Positions 19,706 through 28,028 of a DNA stretch of 64,000 nucleotides are shown here, one piece after another; within the stretch, counting starts at the first letter, position 1; every line of letters begins with the position of its first letter. A model generated the notes under the pieces. The model saw only the letters and a list, made by a program, of their open reading frames with translations. It did no database searches and was not told the origin of the DNA. The position numbers were made by a program, and so were the translations under genes. The stretch lies in the NCBI GenBank assembly GCA_944363035.1, contig CALVTS010000003.1, forward strand, positions 62,001 to 126,000, read 5' to 3'. This stretch comes from an uncultured Clostridia bacterium. Its GTDB lineage: Bacteria > Bacillota > Clostridia > Christensenellales > CAG-917.

Positions 19706-19759
19706 CGCAAAACACGGTTTATCGCACAAAATAAGCGCGTAAAACCTCGGCATCATCCA

Positions 19760-19765
19760 TATAAT
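19760..19765 (+). promoter_or_regulatory. possible separate -10 element for hydA
   Basis: A TATAAT hexamer lies 24 bases before the hydA start in the 83-base gap after the phosphatase gene. No good -35 hexamer is visible, which would fit an activated promoter or chance. Confidence 0.3.
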
Positions 19766-19788
19766 CTAAAACGAGACACTATACTACC

Positions 19789-21273
19789 ATGGACGACATC
19801 AAGAAACGCAGAAAATTCGACACCAAAGTTCAGTACCTGCAATACAAAGCGTTGCGGGAGGTCGCGCGCGGCGCGTGGAACGGGGATCTCCTCGACAAAG
19901 TGCTGGACATCCCCAACGTCATCATCCCAGGCAACCTGCCCACCATGCGGTGCTGTGTGTATAAGGAACGCGCGATAATGGCGGAGCGCGTCAAGCTCGC
20001 CATGGGCGGGGACAGGACAAATCCCAACGTCATCGAAGTCATCGACATCGCGTGCGACGACTGCCCCACCGGCGGATACGAAGTGACCAACGCCTGCCGC
20101 GGATGCCTCGCGCACCGCTGTGAGGACGTGTGCCGCAAAAACGCCATCTCATTCGATCATCAGCAGAAAGCGCACATCGACAAGAACCTGTGCGTGGAGT
20201 GCGGACAATGCGCCAAAGTGTGCCCGTACAGCGCCATAGTCTCCCGCCGCCGTCCCTGCGAGAACTCCTGCAAGGTGAAAGCCATCTCCATGAACGAGAA
20301 CAAGGCGGCGAGCATCAACAACGACAAGTGCACCTCCTGCGGCGCGTGCGTTTATCAGTGCCCCTTCGGCGCCATAATCGACAAGTCCTTCATCCTGGAC
20401 GTCATCGACATGATCAAAAAGAGCGAGAACAACACCAAGTACAAGATGTACGCGGTGGTCGCTCCCTCCATCTCCAGCCAGTTCACCTACGCCAAACTCG
20501 GGCAGGTGGTGACAGGCATCCTGAAACTCGGCTTCTTCAACGTGGTGGAAGCCGCCCTCGGCGCGGATATGGTGGCGTATAAAGAGGCGGCGGAGCTCGC
20601 AGAAAAGGGATTTCTCACTTCTTCCTGTTGTCCCGCATTTGTCGATTACATCAGGAAGCAGTTCCCCGAGCTCGCCGAGCACATCTCCGCGAACCTCTCC
20701 CCCGCCGCGACCATCGCCAAGTATATCAAGGAGACCTCCTCCCCCTGCAAGGTGGTGTTCATAGGTCCCTGTACGGCGAAGAAGATGGAGTTCCAAAAAC
20801 CCGAGGTGCGTCCCTACATCGACTCCGTCATCACCTTCGAGGAATTGCAGGCGCTTTACGATTCCCGCGACATCGACATCGAGACCTTGGAGGAGAGCGC
20901 ACTCGACAACGCCTCCTACTTCGGCAGGATATTCGCAAGGAGCGGCGGCATCACGGACGCGGTGAGACAAGCTCTCAAAGAGCAGAACATCACGAACTTT
21001 GACTACAAACCCGTCACCTGCGACGGCATAGAGGCGTGCCGCACCGCACTCCTCAAAAAGTCCAAGGGAGTGCTGGACGCCAACTTCATCGAGGGCATGG
21101 CGTGCGTGGACGGGTGCATAGGCGGCGCGGGCTGTCTCACCCACGGCGAAAAGAACAAGCGCGAGGTGGACGCCTACGGCAGGCTCGCGATGGAAAAGAG
21201 CATTTCGGACGCCATAGGCATATACAACCTCGCCCGCGCCGAAGTCCCTGCCGCGAATGAGGAAGAAGACTGA
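19789..21273 (+). CDS. hydA: catalytic [FeFe]-hydrogenase, monomeric group-B-like
   Basis: This 494-residue enzyme has an N-terminal helical part, several [4Fe-4S] cysteine clusters (about C89-C161, then C181, C184, C187, C191) and the H-cluster domain. The loops read TSSCCPAF (C280, C281), IGPCTAKKMEF (C328) and GMACVDGCIGG (C439, C443). The proton-transfer cysteine C280 is present, unlike in the HydS protein upstream, so this one should be active in H2 evolution, probably from ferredoxin. The ribosome site is poor (no clear GGAGG). Maturation genes hydE, hydF and hydG are not in the window. Confidence 0.92.
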   Translation: MDDIKKRRKFDTKVQYLQYKALREVARGAWNGDLLDKVLDIPNVIIPGNLPTMRCCVYKERAIMAERVKLAMGGDRTNPNVIEVIDIACDDCPTGGYEVTNACRGCLAHRCEDVCRKNAISFDHQQKAHIDKNLCVECGQCAKVCPYSAIVSRRRPCENSCKVKAISMNENKAASINNDKCTSCGACVYQCPFGAIIDKSFILDVIDMIKKSENNTKYKMYAVVAPSISSQFTYAKLGQVVTGILKLGFFNVVEAALGADMVAYKEAAELAEKGFLTSSCCPAFVDYIRKQFPELAEHISANLSPAATIAKYIKETSSPCKVVFIGPCTAKKMEFQKPEVRPYIDSVITFEELQALYDSRDIDIETLEESALDNASYFGRIFARSGGITDAVRQALKEQNITNFDYKPVTCDGIEACRTALLKKSKGVLDANFIEGMACVDGCIGGAGCLTHGEKNKREVDAYGRLAMEKSISDAIGIYNLARAEVPAANEEED

Positions 21274-21293
21274 CGCAAACCCTCGAAAATTTG

Positions 21294-21322
21294 TTGACAA
21301 GGACAAAAATGAGTTTTATAGT
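21294..21322 (+). promoter_or_regulatory. promoter of the aromatic amino acid operon
   Basis: TTGACA (21294-21299), 17 bases, TATAGT (21317-21322). Transcription should begin near 21329, just before the leader peptide. Confidence 0.85.
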
Positions 21323-21336
21323 ATCGGTGAAGAACT

Positions 21337-21423
21337 ATGAAAAACATCCGCATCAACAGCTTCGCATACTTCTACTTTAAGGGCTTTTATTTCAAGAGCC
21401 CCGTTTTCGGTATGCGCGGATAA
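21337..21423 (+). CDS. Phe/Tyr-rich leader peptide of the aromatic operon
   Basis: A 28-codon ORF starts at ATG 21337 behind GGTGAAG and ends TAA 21421-21423. Six of its codons are Phe and three are Tyr, clustered as FAYFYFKGFYFK. This is the hallmark of a ribosome-mediated attenuation leader such as pheL. A strong terminator follows 22 bases after the stop, before the DAHP synthase gene. The family of short leaders is not conserved in sequence, so the call rests on composition and layout. Confidence 0.88.
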   Translation: MKNIRINSFAYFYFKGFYFKSPVFGMRG

Positions 21424-21475
21424 GGTTTTTCGGACTACGACAAGCAAGACCGCCATACCGGCGGTCTTTTTGTTT
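21408..21475 (+). promoter_or_regulatory. attenuator: antiterminator and terminator stems
   Basis: The terminator stem is AAGACCGCC (21446-21454) with GGCGGTCTT (21460-21468), then a T-tract. CGGTATGCGCGG (21408-21419, the end of the leader ORF) can instead pair with CCGCCATACCG (21450-21460) apart from one bulge, which would break the terminator. A ribosome that completes the leader covers the first arm and favours termination; one stalled on the upstream Phe/Tyr codons leaves it free. Confidence 0.8.
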
Positions 21476-21517
21476 GACCCGACCTCGGATGCGGATATGC
21501 CCGACAAGGAGTGACAC

Positions 21518-22534
21518 ATGATCATCGTCATCAAAAAAGATCCCGACAAAAAACAGATGGACAACCTCGTCAAGTGGATAAAAGGACTGGGGCTGGACAT
21601 CCACATGAGCAAGGGGGACAACACCACCGTCATGGGGCTCATCGGCGACACCTCCGTCGTGGACGAGGACCTCATCAGATCGCTGGACATTGTGGAGAGC
21701 GTGAAGCGCATCCAGGAGCCCTTCAAAAACGCCAACCGCAAGTTCCACCCCGAGGACACCGTTGTGGACGTGGGAGGGCATCTCTTCGGCGGAGGGCATT
21801 TCCAGCTCATCGCGGGGCCCTGCTCCGTCGAGAGCGAGGCGCAGATAGTCGCCGTCGCCAAAGCGGTGAAAGCGGCGGGAGCCACCGTGCTCCGCGGCGG
21901 CGCTTTCAAGCCGCGCACCTCCCCTTACGCATTCCAGGGTCTGCGCGCCGAGGGCATGAGACTGCTCTCCCTCGCCAAAAAGGAGACGGGGATGCCCGTC
22001 TGCACCGAGATACTTGACATCCGCCACCTCCCCCTCTTCGAGGACGTGGACCTCATCCAGGTCGGCGCGCGGAATATGCAGAATTTCGAGCTGCTGAAAG
22101 AGTTGGGCAAGACGAACAAGCCCATCCTCCTGAAACGCGGCATGGCGGCGACCATAGAGGAATGGCTGATGAGCGCGGAGTACATCATGTCCGAGGGCAA
22201 CATGAACATCATCCTCTGCGAACGAGGCATCCGCACCTTCGAGCCCTACACCCGCAACACCCTCGACCTCTCCGCCATCCCCGTCCTCCGCGAGCTCACC
22301 CACCTTCCCATCCTGGTGGATCCCAGCCACGCCTCGGGACGCGCCAAGCTGGTGCTCCCCCTCTCCCTCGCCTCAGTCGGCGCGGGCGCGGACGGATTGG
22401 AGATCGAGGTGCACAACGACCCCGTACACGCCCTCTCGGACGGCGCGCAATCCCTGCGTCCCGAGCAGTTCGACGACCTCGTGAAGCGCATCGACGTGCT
22501 TCTCACCGTGTGCGGCAAGGAGCGTGACAAATGA
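21518..22534 (+). CDS. aroF: 3-deoxy-7-phosphoheptulonate (DAHP) synthase
   Basis: The 338-residue enzyme joins phosphoenolpyruvate and erythrose 4-phosphate, the first step of the shikimate pathway. Residues 1-70 form a ferredoxin-like regulatory domain typical of the I-beta class; the barrel follows, with IAGPCSVES, RGGAFKPRTSPYAF and VDPSHASGR. The N-terminal domain suggests feedback control by an aromatic product, but the effector cannot be read from sequence. AAGGAG stands before the ATG. It is the first structural gene after the attenuator. Confidence 0.95.
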   Translation: MIIVIKKDPDKKQMDNLVKWIKGLGLDIHMSKGDNTTVMGLIGDTSVVDEDLIRSLDIVESVKRIQEPFKNANRKFHPEDTVVDVGGHLFGGGHFQLIAGPCSVESEAQIVAVAKAVKAAGATVLRGGAFKPRTSPYAFQGLRAEGMRLLSLAKKETGMPVCTEILDIRHLPLFEDVDLIQVGARNMQNFELLKELGKTNKPILLKRGMAATIEEWLMSAEYIMSEGNMNIILCERGIRTFEPYTRNTLDLSAIPVLRELTHLPILVDPSHASGRAKLVLPLSLASVGAGADGLEIEVHNDPVHALSDGAQSLRPEQFDDLVKRIDVLLTVCGKERDK

Positions 22535-23403
22535 AGATAGGCATTGTAGGTCTCGGGCTCATGGGCGGTTCTCTCGGGCGTGCGCTGGTCGCAAGGACCA
22601 CTCACACCGTCTACGCCTGCGACCGCGACCCCGAAGCCATGTTGAAGGGCGGGATGCTGAACGCCTACCACGAGGAGCTCACCCGCGAGAACGCGGGGGA
22701 ATTGGACATCTTCCTGATGGCGGTGGTGCCGTCCGCGATGCCCGACATCCTCAAAGAATATCTTCCCCTGCTGAAAAGCGGCGGGATAGTCAGCGACCTC
22801 GCGGGCGTGAAAAGACCCGTCGTCGCCATGATGAAAGAGAGCGCGGACCTGCGCCCCGACCTGGGATTCGTCGGCGGACACCCCATGGCGGGAAGGGAAT
22901 TCAGCGGCGTGGCGCACTCCACGGCGGGGCTGTACGACGGCGCGTCCGTCCTGCTCGTGCCCGTCTCCGCCTCCCTCGAAGCTCTCGCCGCCCTCAAACA
23001 GATGTACGTCTCCGTGGGCGCCGAAGGCGTGCTCATCACGGACGCGGACACCCACGACGAGATGATAGCCTACACCTCCCAGCTCGCGCACGTCATCTCC
23101 TCTGCTTATGTCAGGACTCCCTCTGCGGACAAGCACTACGGCTATTCGGCGGGTAGCTTCCGCGACATGACCAGAGTGGCGCGCATGAACGCCGCCATGT
23201 GGACGGAACTCATGACCGAGAACGCGGACGATCTCTCCCGCGAGATAAGGGGGATGACCGCGCGCATGAACGAATATGCCGACGCCATGGAAAGGGGGGA
23301 CAAAGCCGCTCTCTTCGAGTTGCTGGACGCGGGCAACCGCGCAAAACTTTCCGTGGAAAAGGACAGGAACAAAAAACTGCGTTCCGCGCTGGAAGGCGAT
23401 TGA
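22531..23403 (+). CDS. tyrA: prephenate dehydrogenase
   Basis: This 290-residue enzyme oxidatively decarboxylates prephenate to 4-hydroxyphenylpyruvate, the tyrosine branch. It begins with the NAD(P) site GIVGLGLMGGSLGRAL, then has SDLAGVK and FVGGHPMAGREFSG, characteristic of TyrA. No ACT domain and no chorismate mutase domain are fused. It overlaps aroF by four bases (ATGA), which points to coupled translation. Confidence 0.93.
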   Translation: MKIGIVGLGLMGGSLGRALVARTTHTVYACDRDPEAMLKGGMLNAYHEELTRENAGELDIFLMAVVPSAMPDILKEYLPLLKSGGIVSDLAGVKRPVVAMMKESADLRPDLGFVGGHPMAGREFSGVAHSTAGLYDGASVLLVPVSASLEALAALKQMYVSVGAEGVLITDADTHDEMIAYTSQLAHVISSAYVRTPSADKHYGYSAGSFRDMTRVARMNAAMWTELMTENADDLSREIRGMTARMNEYADAMERGDKAALFELLDAGNRAKLSVEKDRNKKLRSALEGD

Positions 23404-23461
23404 GTTTTCAAAACGATACGCTGAACCCCCGTTTTCGACAAAACGGGCAAAGGAGAAGAGC

Positions 23462-24493
23462 ATGAAGACCGTCATACGTACCTCCTCGGGAGAATACCCC
23501 GTCCTCACGGGACACGGCGTTTCCTGCCGCGTCTTAGAGCTTTCCGGCATCCTCCCGAACGTCACGAAAGCCGCCGTGGTCACGGATGACAACGTGGCTC
23601 CCCTGCACCTGCAAAAACTGCTTGACGTACTGCCAGAGGGCACTTTGAGATATGTCGTACCTCACGGCGAACAGAGCAAGAACTGGAAACTTTTGGGGGA
23701 GCTTCTGGAAGGCTTCGCGGCGGACGGACTGCGCCGCGACGACGTGTTGATCGCTCTCGGCGGCGGGGTCGTCGGAGACCTCGCGGGCTTTGCGGCGAGC
23801 GTATATATGCGGGGGATACCCTATGTCCAGGTGCCCACCACTCTGCTTGCCGCCATAGATTCCTCCGTGGGCGGCAAGACCGCCGTGGACCTCAAAGCCG
23901 GGAAAAACCTGGCGGGCAGGATATATCCTCCCCGCGCGGTGGTGTGCGACATCGACTTTCTTTCCACCCTCCCCAAGGCGGAATGGAAATGCGGTCTGGG
24001 CGAAGCCGTCAAATATGCCGTGCTCGCGGGCGGAGAGATGTTCGAACTCATGAAAAAGGGCTTGGACGAAAATTCCCTCGAACATTTCATCGACCTTGCG
24101 GTGGACTACAAGAGGCAAGTGGTGGAGGCGGACGAAAACGAGAGCGGCACCCGCCGCCTACTCAACCTCGGGCACACCGTGGGACACGCCGTGGAGACGG
24201 AGAGCGCGCTGGGATTCCCTCACGGGGTCTGCGTCGCTATGGGGATAAAGGCAGTCGCGCGCGCCTCTCTCAGCGCGGGGCTCCTCCCCAAAGAGGACTA
24301 TCTCGCCATCTCATCTCTCATTCAAAAGTACTCTTTCCCGGAGTGCCCCTATCCCATGCGTTCCGTCCTCGGACACGTCGCGCACGACAAAAAGATATCG
24401 GGAGGCAAACTCAACGTGGTCGTGATACGCGGCATAGGCAGATGCGAGATCCTCCCCATGACCCTGAAAGAATTTGAGGAGTTCGTGTCATGA
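23462..24493 (+). CDS. aroB: 3-dehydroquinate synthase
   Basis: The 343-residue enzyme makes 3-dehydroquinate from DAHP, second step of the pathway, using NAD and a divalent metal. Diagnostic stretches are HGEQSKNW, LIALGGGVVGDLAGF, the PTTLLAAIDSSVGGKT block and the metal ligands in NLGHTVGHAVE. The ATG at 23462 follows AAAGGAGAAGAG; the frame opens further upstream inside tyrA but without a ribosome site. The gap to tyrA is 58 bases with no visible terminator. Confidence 0.95.
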   Translation: MKTVIRTSSGEYPVLTGHGVSCRVLELSGILPNVTKAAVVTDDNVAPLHLQKLLDVLPEGTLRYVVPHGEQSKNWKLLGELLEGFAADGLRRDDVLIALGGGVVGDLAGFAASVYMRGIPYVQVPTTLLAAIDSSVGGKTAVDLKAGKNLAGRIYPPRAVVCDIDFLSTLPKAEWKCGLGEAVKYAVLAGGEMFELMKKGLDENSLEHFIDLAVDYKRQVVEADENESGTRRLLNLGHTVGHAVETESALGFPHGVCVAMGIKAVARASLSAGLLPKEDYLAISSLIQKYSFPECPYPMRSVLGHVAHDKKISGGKLNVVVIRGIGRCEILPMTLKEFEEFVS

Positions 24494-25737
24494 AAGCCGA
24501 GATAAGACCCTCATTCGTGCACGGTACGGTGGAAGCCGTGCCCTCCAAATCCCACGCGCACCGTCTGCTTATCGCGGCGGCACTCGCGGACGCTCCGTGC
24601 AAGGTGATATGCCCCGCCGTCTCGCGGGATATCGAAGCCACGGCGCAATGCCTTTCCGCGCTGGGAGCGGATGTGACGCGCACGGAATACGGCTTTGCGG
24701 TCTCCCCCGTGACGAATGCCGAAAGACACGCGGTGTTGGACTGCGGCGAAAGCGGTTCCACCCTCCGTTTCCTTCTGCCCGTGGCGTGCGCGCTGGGAGT
24801 CAACGCCACTTTCACGGGAAGAGGACGTCTGCCCTACCGCCCCGTCTCCGCGCTTGCGGACTGTCTGCGCAGAGGAGGCGCGGAGGTGGGCTCGGATTCC
24901 CTCCCCCTGCTCACGGGAGGGAGGCTCTCCGCCCGTGAATACACCGTTGACGCTACTGTGAGCTCGCAATACGTCAGCGGTATGCTCTTCGCGCTCGCCT
25001 CGACGGGAGAGGAAAAGATCCTACGCACCACGGGGACTCCCGTCTCGACGGGATACACGGACATGACCCTTGCCGTCCTCGCCCTCTTCGGCAAAAATGT
25101 GGAGCACGAAAACGGCGTGTACACCATCCCCGCAGGCAGACTGCGCTCCCCCGGGAGCGTGCGCGCCGAGGGAGACTGGTCCTCGGCGGCGTTCCTGCTC
25201 GCGGCGGGAGCCCTGAAAGGCGACGTGACCGTGACGGGACTGGACCCCGAGAGCGCGCAGGCGGACAAGCGTATGGCGGACATCCTCGCCGACATGGGTG
25301 CGCGTATAGAACTGACTCCCGTATCCTGCCGCGCGATACAGGGGGAACTCCATGGCATAGAATGGGATGTGGAGGACACCCCCGATCTTGCTCCCGTGCT
25401 CTCGGTGCTCATGGCGCAAGCCTCGGGCAAAAGCGTGATGACGGGAGTTTCCAGACTCAAAGACAAAGAGAGCGACCGCCTCGCGGCGATCGTAGATAAC
25501 CTCGCCGCCATGGGAGTGCGCACGCAAACGGACGGCAGCGTCCTCACCATATACGGCGGGGGGATAAAGACTTTCGGAGCGCACGGGTTCGGCGACCACC
25601 GCATGGTCATGTCCGCCGCCGTCGCGGGGCTTGTCTCGGGCGGAGAGGTGGACGACGCGGAAGCCGTGTCCAAATCCTATCCCGCATTCTTTGCGGATCT
25701 GAGATCGCTGGGAGGAAACTGCGATGAGACCCTTTGA
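24490..25737 (+). CDS. aroA: 5-enolpyruvylshikimate-3-phosphate synthase
   Basis: The 415-residue enzyme condenses shikimate 3-phosphate with phosphoenolpyruvate. It shows AVPSKSHAHRLLIAAAL at the N-terminus, DCGESGSTLRFLLPV in place of the classic GNAGTAMRPL, and SRLKDKESDRLAAI and GDHRMVMSAA near the end. The GESGSTLR form is the divergent clostridial-type active site rather than the E. coli type. It overlaps aroB by four bases. Confidence 0.94.
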   Translation: MKAEIRPSFVHGTVEAVPSKSHAHRLLIAAALADAPCKVICPAVSRDIEATAQCLSALGADVTRTEYGFAVSPVTNAERHAVLDCGESGSTLRFLLPVACALGVNATFTGRGRLPYRPVSALADCLRRGGAEVGSDSLPLLTGGRLSAREYTVDATVSSQYVSGMLFALASTGEEKILRTTGTPVSTGYTDMTLAVLALFGKNVEHENGVYTIPAGRLRSPGSVRAEGDWSSAAFLLAAGALKGDVTVTGLDPESAQADKRMADILADMGARIELTPVSCRAIQGELHGIEWDVEDTPDLAPVLSVLMAQASGKSVMTGVSRLKDKESDRLAAIVDNLAAMGVRTQTDGSVLTIYGGGIKTFGAHGFGDHRMVMSAAVAGLVSGGEVDDAEAVSKSYPAFFADLRSLGGNCDETL

Positions 25738-26818
25738 CGTCCTCGAACTCGAAATATTCGGTGAGTCCCACTCCCCCGAGATAGGAGCCCGACTCGCGGG
25801 ACTGCCCGCGGGTGAGAGCTTCGATCCCGAGGAGGTCGCGCGCTTTGCCGCGCGCAGGAAGAGCGGGAAGTATCTCTTCTCCACCCCGAGAAGGGAGGAG
25901 GACGAATGCGTGTTCGGAGGCTGTGCCGAAAATGCGGACGGCACCCTCTCGACGACGGACGCCCCCATCACCGCGCGCATACTCAACACCAACATCCGTC
26001 CCGCCGACTACGGCTATCTGCGCACCCCCCGTCCCTCTCACGCGGACTACTGCTCCTACGTCAAAGACGGCGAAAGAGCGGCGCGCTCGGGCGGCGGACG
26101 CTTTTCGGGCAGGATGACCGCGCCCCTCGTCGCGATGGGCGGAGTGGCGAAACAGTTGCTCGAAAAACGAGGGATACGCGTCGCGGCGTACATCGCCGAG
26201 CTCGCGGGCGTGAAAGGCAGGAGCTATCGCGATAAAGAGGTCTCCTTCGAGGAGGCGCAGGGATGTCTCTCCCTCTCCCTGCCCATGCTCTCGCGGTGGG
26301 AGGAAGCCGCTGAAAAGGCAAGGCTCGCCGCCGAAAAGGGAGACAGCGTGGGCGGCGTGACGGAATGTATAGCGTACGGACTTCCCGCAGGACTCGGCGA
26401 CGCCCTCTTCGGCGGGCTGGAAAGCAAACTTTCGGCGGTGATATACGCCATACCCGCCGTAAAGGGAGTGGAATTCGGCGCGGGATTCGCCATCGCCGCG
26501 ATGAGAGGGAGCGAAGCCAACGACCCATTCATCATCAGAGAGGGGAAGGTGCTCACCGCAAAGAACGACTCCGGCGGACTCAACGGGGGCATCACCAACG
26601 GGATGCCCGTCACCATGAGGGTCGCATTCCGTCCCACCCCGTCGATATCCCTCCCCCAGCGCACGGTGGACCTCGCCTTCATGACGGAGACGGAGATCGT
26701 CGTCAAGGGAAGACATGACGCGACCGTCGTCCCCCGCGCGGTCGCGGCTGTGGAAGCCGCAGTCGCCATCGCCCTCCTGGACGCGGTGCTTTACAGCGAA
26801 AGAGAACAAAGATCCTGA
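25724..26818 (+). CDS. aroC: chorismate synthase
   Basis: The 364-residue flavin-dependent enzyme produces chorismate. It has GESHSPEIGARLAGLPAG at the start, SGGGRFSGRMTAPLVAMG in the middle and NDSGGLNGGITNG late, all family signatures. It lacks some of the length of larger homologues but is complete. It overlaps aroA by 14 bases. Confidence 0.95.
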   Translation: MRPFDVLELEIFGESHSPEIGARLAGLPAGESFDPEEVARFAARRKSGKYLFSTPRREEDECVFGGCAENADGTLSTTDAPITARILNTNIRPADYGYLRTPRPSHADYCSYVKDGERAARSGGGRFSGRMTAPLVAMGGVAKQLLEKRGIRVAAYIAELAGVKGRSYRDKEVSFEEAQGCLSLSLPMLSRWEEAAEKARLAAEKGDSVGGVTECIAYGLPAGLGDALFGGLESKLSAVIYAIPAVKGVEFGAGFAIAAMRGSEANDPFIIREGKVLTAKNDSGGLNGGITNGMPVTMRVAFRPTPSISLPQRTVDLAFMTETEIVVKGRHDATVVPRAVAAVEAAVAIALLDAVLYSEREQRS

Positions 26819-26882
26819 CAAAATACGGCGAGCCCCGAGGCGGGCGCGCCATACCCACGAAAATCGAACGAGAGGTGCATAT

Positions 26883-28028
26883 ATGTTAGAAGAACTTCGC
26901 AAAAAGATAGACGACATCGACGACAAGATCGCGGCGCTCTATCTCGAAAGGCAGAACACGGTGCGTGAGATAGGCGAGGAAAAAGCGCGCACTCACACCG
27001 CCGTAGCCGACCCCGCGCGGGAAAAGAAGATCATCGCAAGAGTGACCAAAAACGCGGATGACGAGCAAAAAATATACCTTAAACGCGTGTTTGAGACAAT
27101 GATCGAGACTTCGCGCGCTTATCAGAGACGGCTGGTCGCGCCCGTCACTCCCCTTTCGGACGAGCTGAGACGGGTGCTGATGGAGGGCAAGAAATACTTC
27201 CCCGTGTCCAGCACCGTGGCGTGCCAGGGCGTGGAGGGGAGCTATTCCTCCATCGCCGCGGACAAGCTCTTCGAGATCGCCGACATCACCTTCTTCAAAA
27301 ACTTCGAGGGGGTGTTCCAGGCGGTGGAGAAGGGGCTGTGCGACTACGGCGTCCTGCCCATCGAAAACAGCGCGGTGGGGAGCGTCAACGCGGTGTACGA
27401 CCTGATGAAGAAGCACCGCTTCTACATCGTGAGGAGCATAAAGCTCAAAGTCAGTCATCACCTGCTCGCGAAAAAGGGAGTGGCGCTCTCGGAGATAAAG
27501 GAGATATTCTCCCACGAACAGGCGATAGGTCAATGCGCGGCTTATCTGCAAAAGCTCTCCCCCTCGGTCAAGGTGACGGCGTGCCCCAATACGGCGGTCG
27601 CCGCAGAGAGGGTGGCTTCCTCGGAGCGCAGGGATGTCGCGTGCATCTCCTCCCGCAACTGCGCGGAGCTTTACGACCTGGGCATACTGGATTCCAACAT
27701 CCAGGACAACGACTCCAACTACACCCGCTTCATCTGCATAAGCAAGACGCTGGAAGTGTTCGCGCCCGCAAACCGCATCAGCATCATGATGACCCTGCCT
27801 CATGAGGCGGGCTCCCTCAACAGGGTGCTCAACAAATTCTCCACCCTCGGGCTCAACCTCACCAAGCTGGAATCCCGTCCCCTGCACGGCACGGATTTCG
27901 AATTCATGTTCTATTTCGACTTCGAGGGACAGATCGAAAACTCCGACACCCTCTCCCTCATCGCCGAGCTGGATCAGGGCACGGAACAGTTCGTATTCCT
28001 CGGGAGCTATTACGAGGTCTCGCAATGA
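26883..28028 (+). CDS. pheA: bifunctional chorismate mutase/prephenate dehydratase with ACT domain
   Basis: The 381-residue P-protein has an AroQ-class chorismate mutase (about 1-85, LRKKIDDIDDKIAALYLERQ), a prephenate dehydratase domain (about 105-285, with GVEGSYSS and LPIENSAVGSV) and an ACT domain (about 298-375, containing the ESRP-type stretch LESRPLHG). It makes phenylpyruvate for phenylalanine and the ACT domain normally gives Phe feedback inhibition. The start at 26883 follows GAGAGGTG; a longer frame runs back into aroC. The 64-base gap to aroC holds no terminator. Confidence 0.95.
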   Translation: MLEELRKKIDDIDDKIAALYLERQNTVREIGEEKARTHTAVADPAREKKIIARVTKNADDEQKIYLKRVFETMIETSRAYQRRLVAPVTPLSDELRRVLMEGKKYFPVSSTVACQGVEGSYSSIAADKLFEIADITFFKNFEGVFQAVEKGLCDYGVLPIENSAVGSVNAVYDLMKKHRFYIVRSIKLKVSHHLLAKKGVALSEIKEIFSHEQAIGQCAAYLQKLSPSVKVTACPNTAVAAERVASSERRDVACISSRNCAELYDLGILDSNIQDNDSNYTRFICISKTLEVFAPANRISIMMTLPHEAGSLNRVLNKFSTLGLNLTKLESRPLHGTDFEFMFYFDFEGQIENSDTLSLIAELDQGTEQFVFLGSYYEVSQ

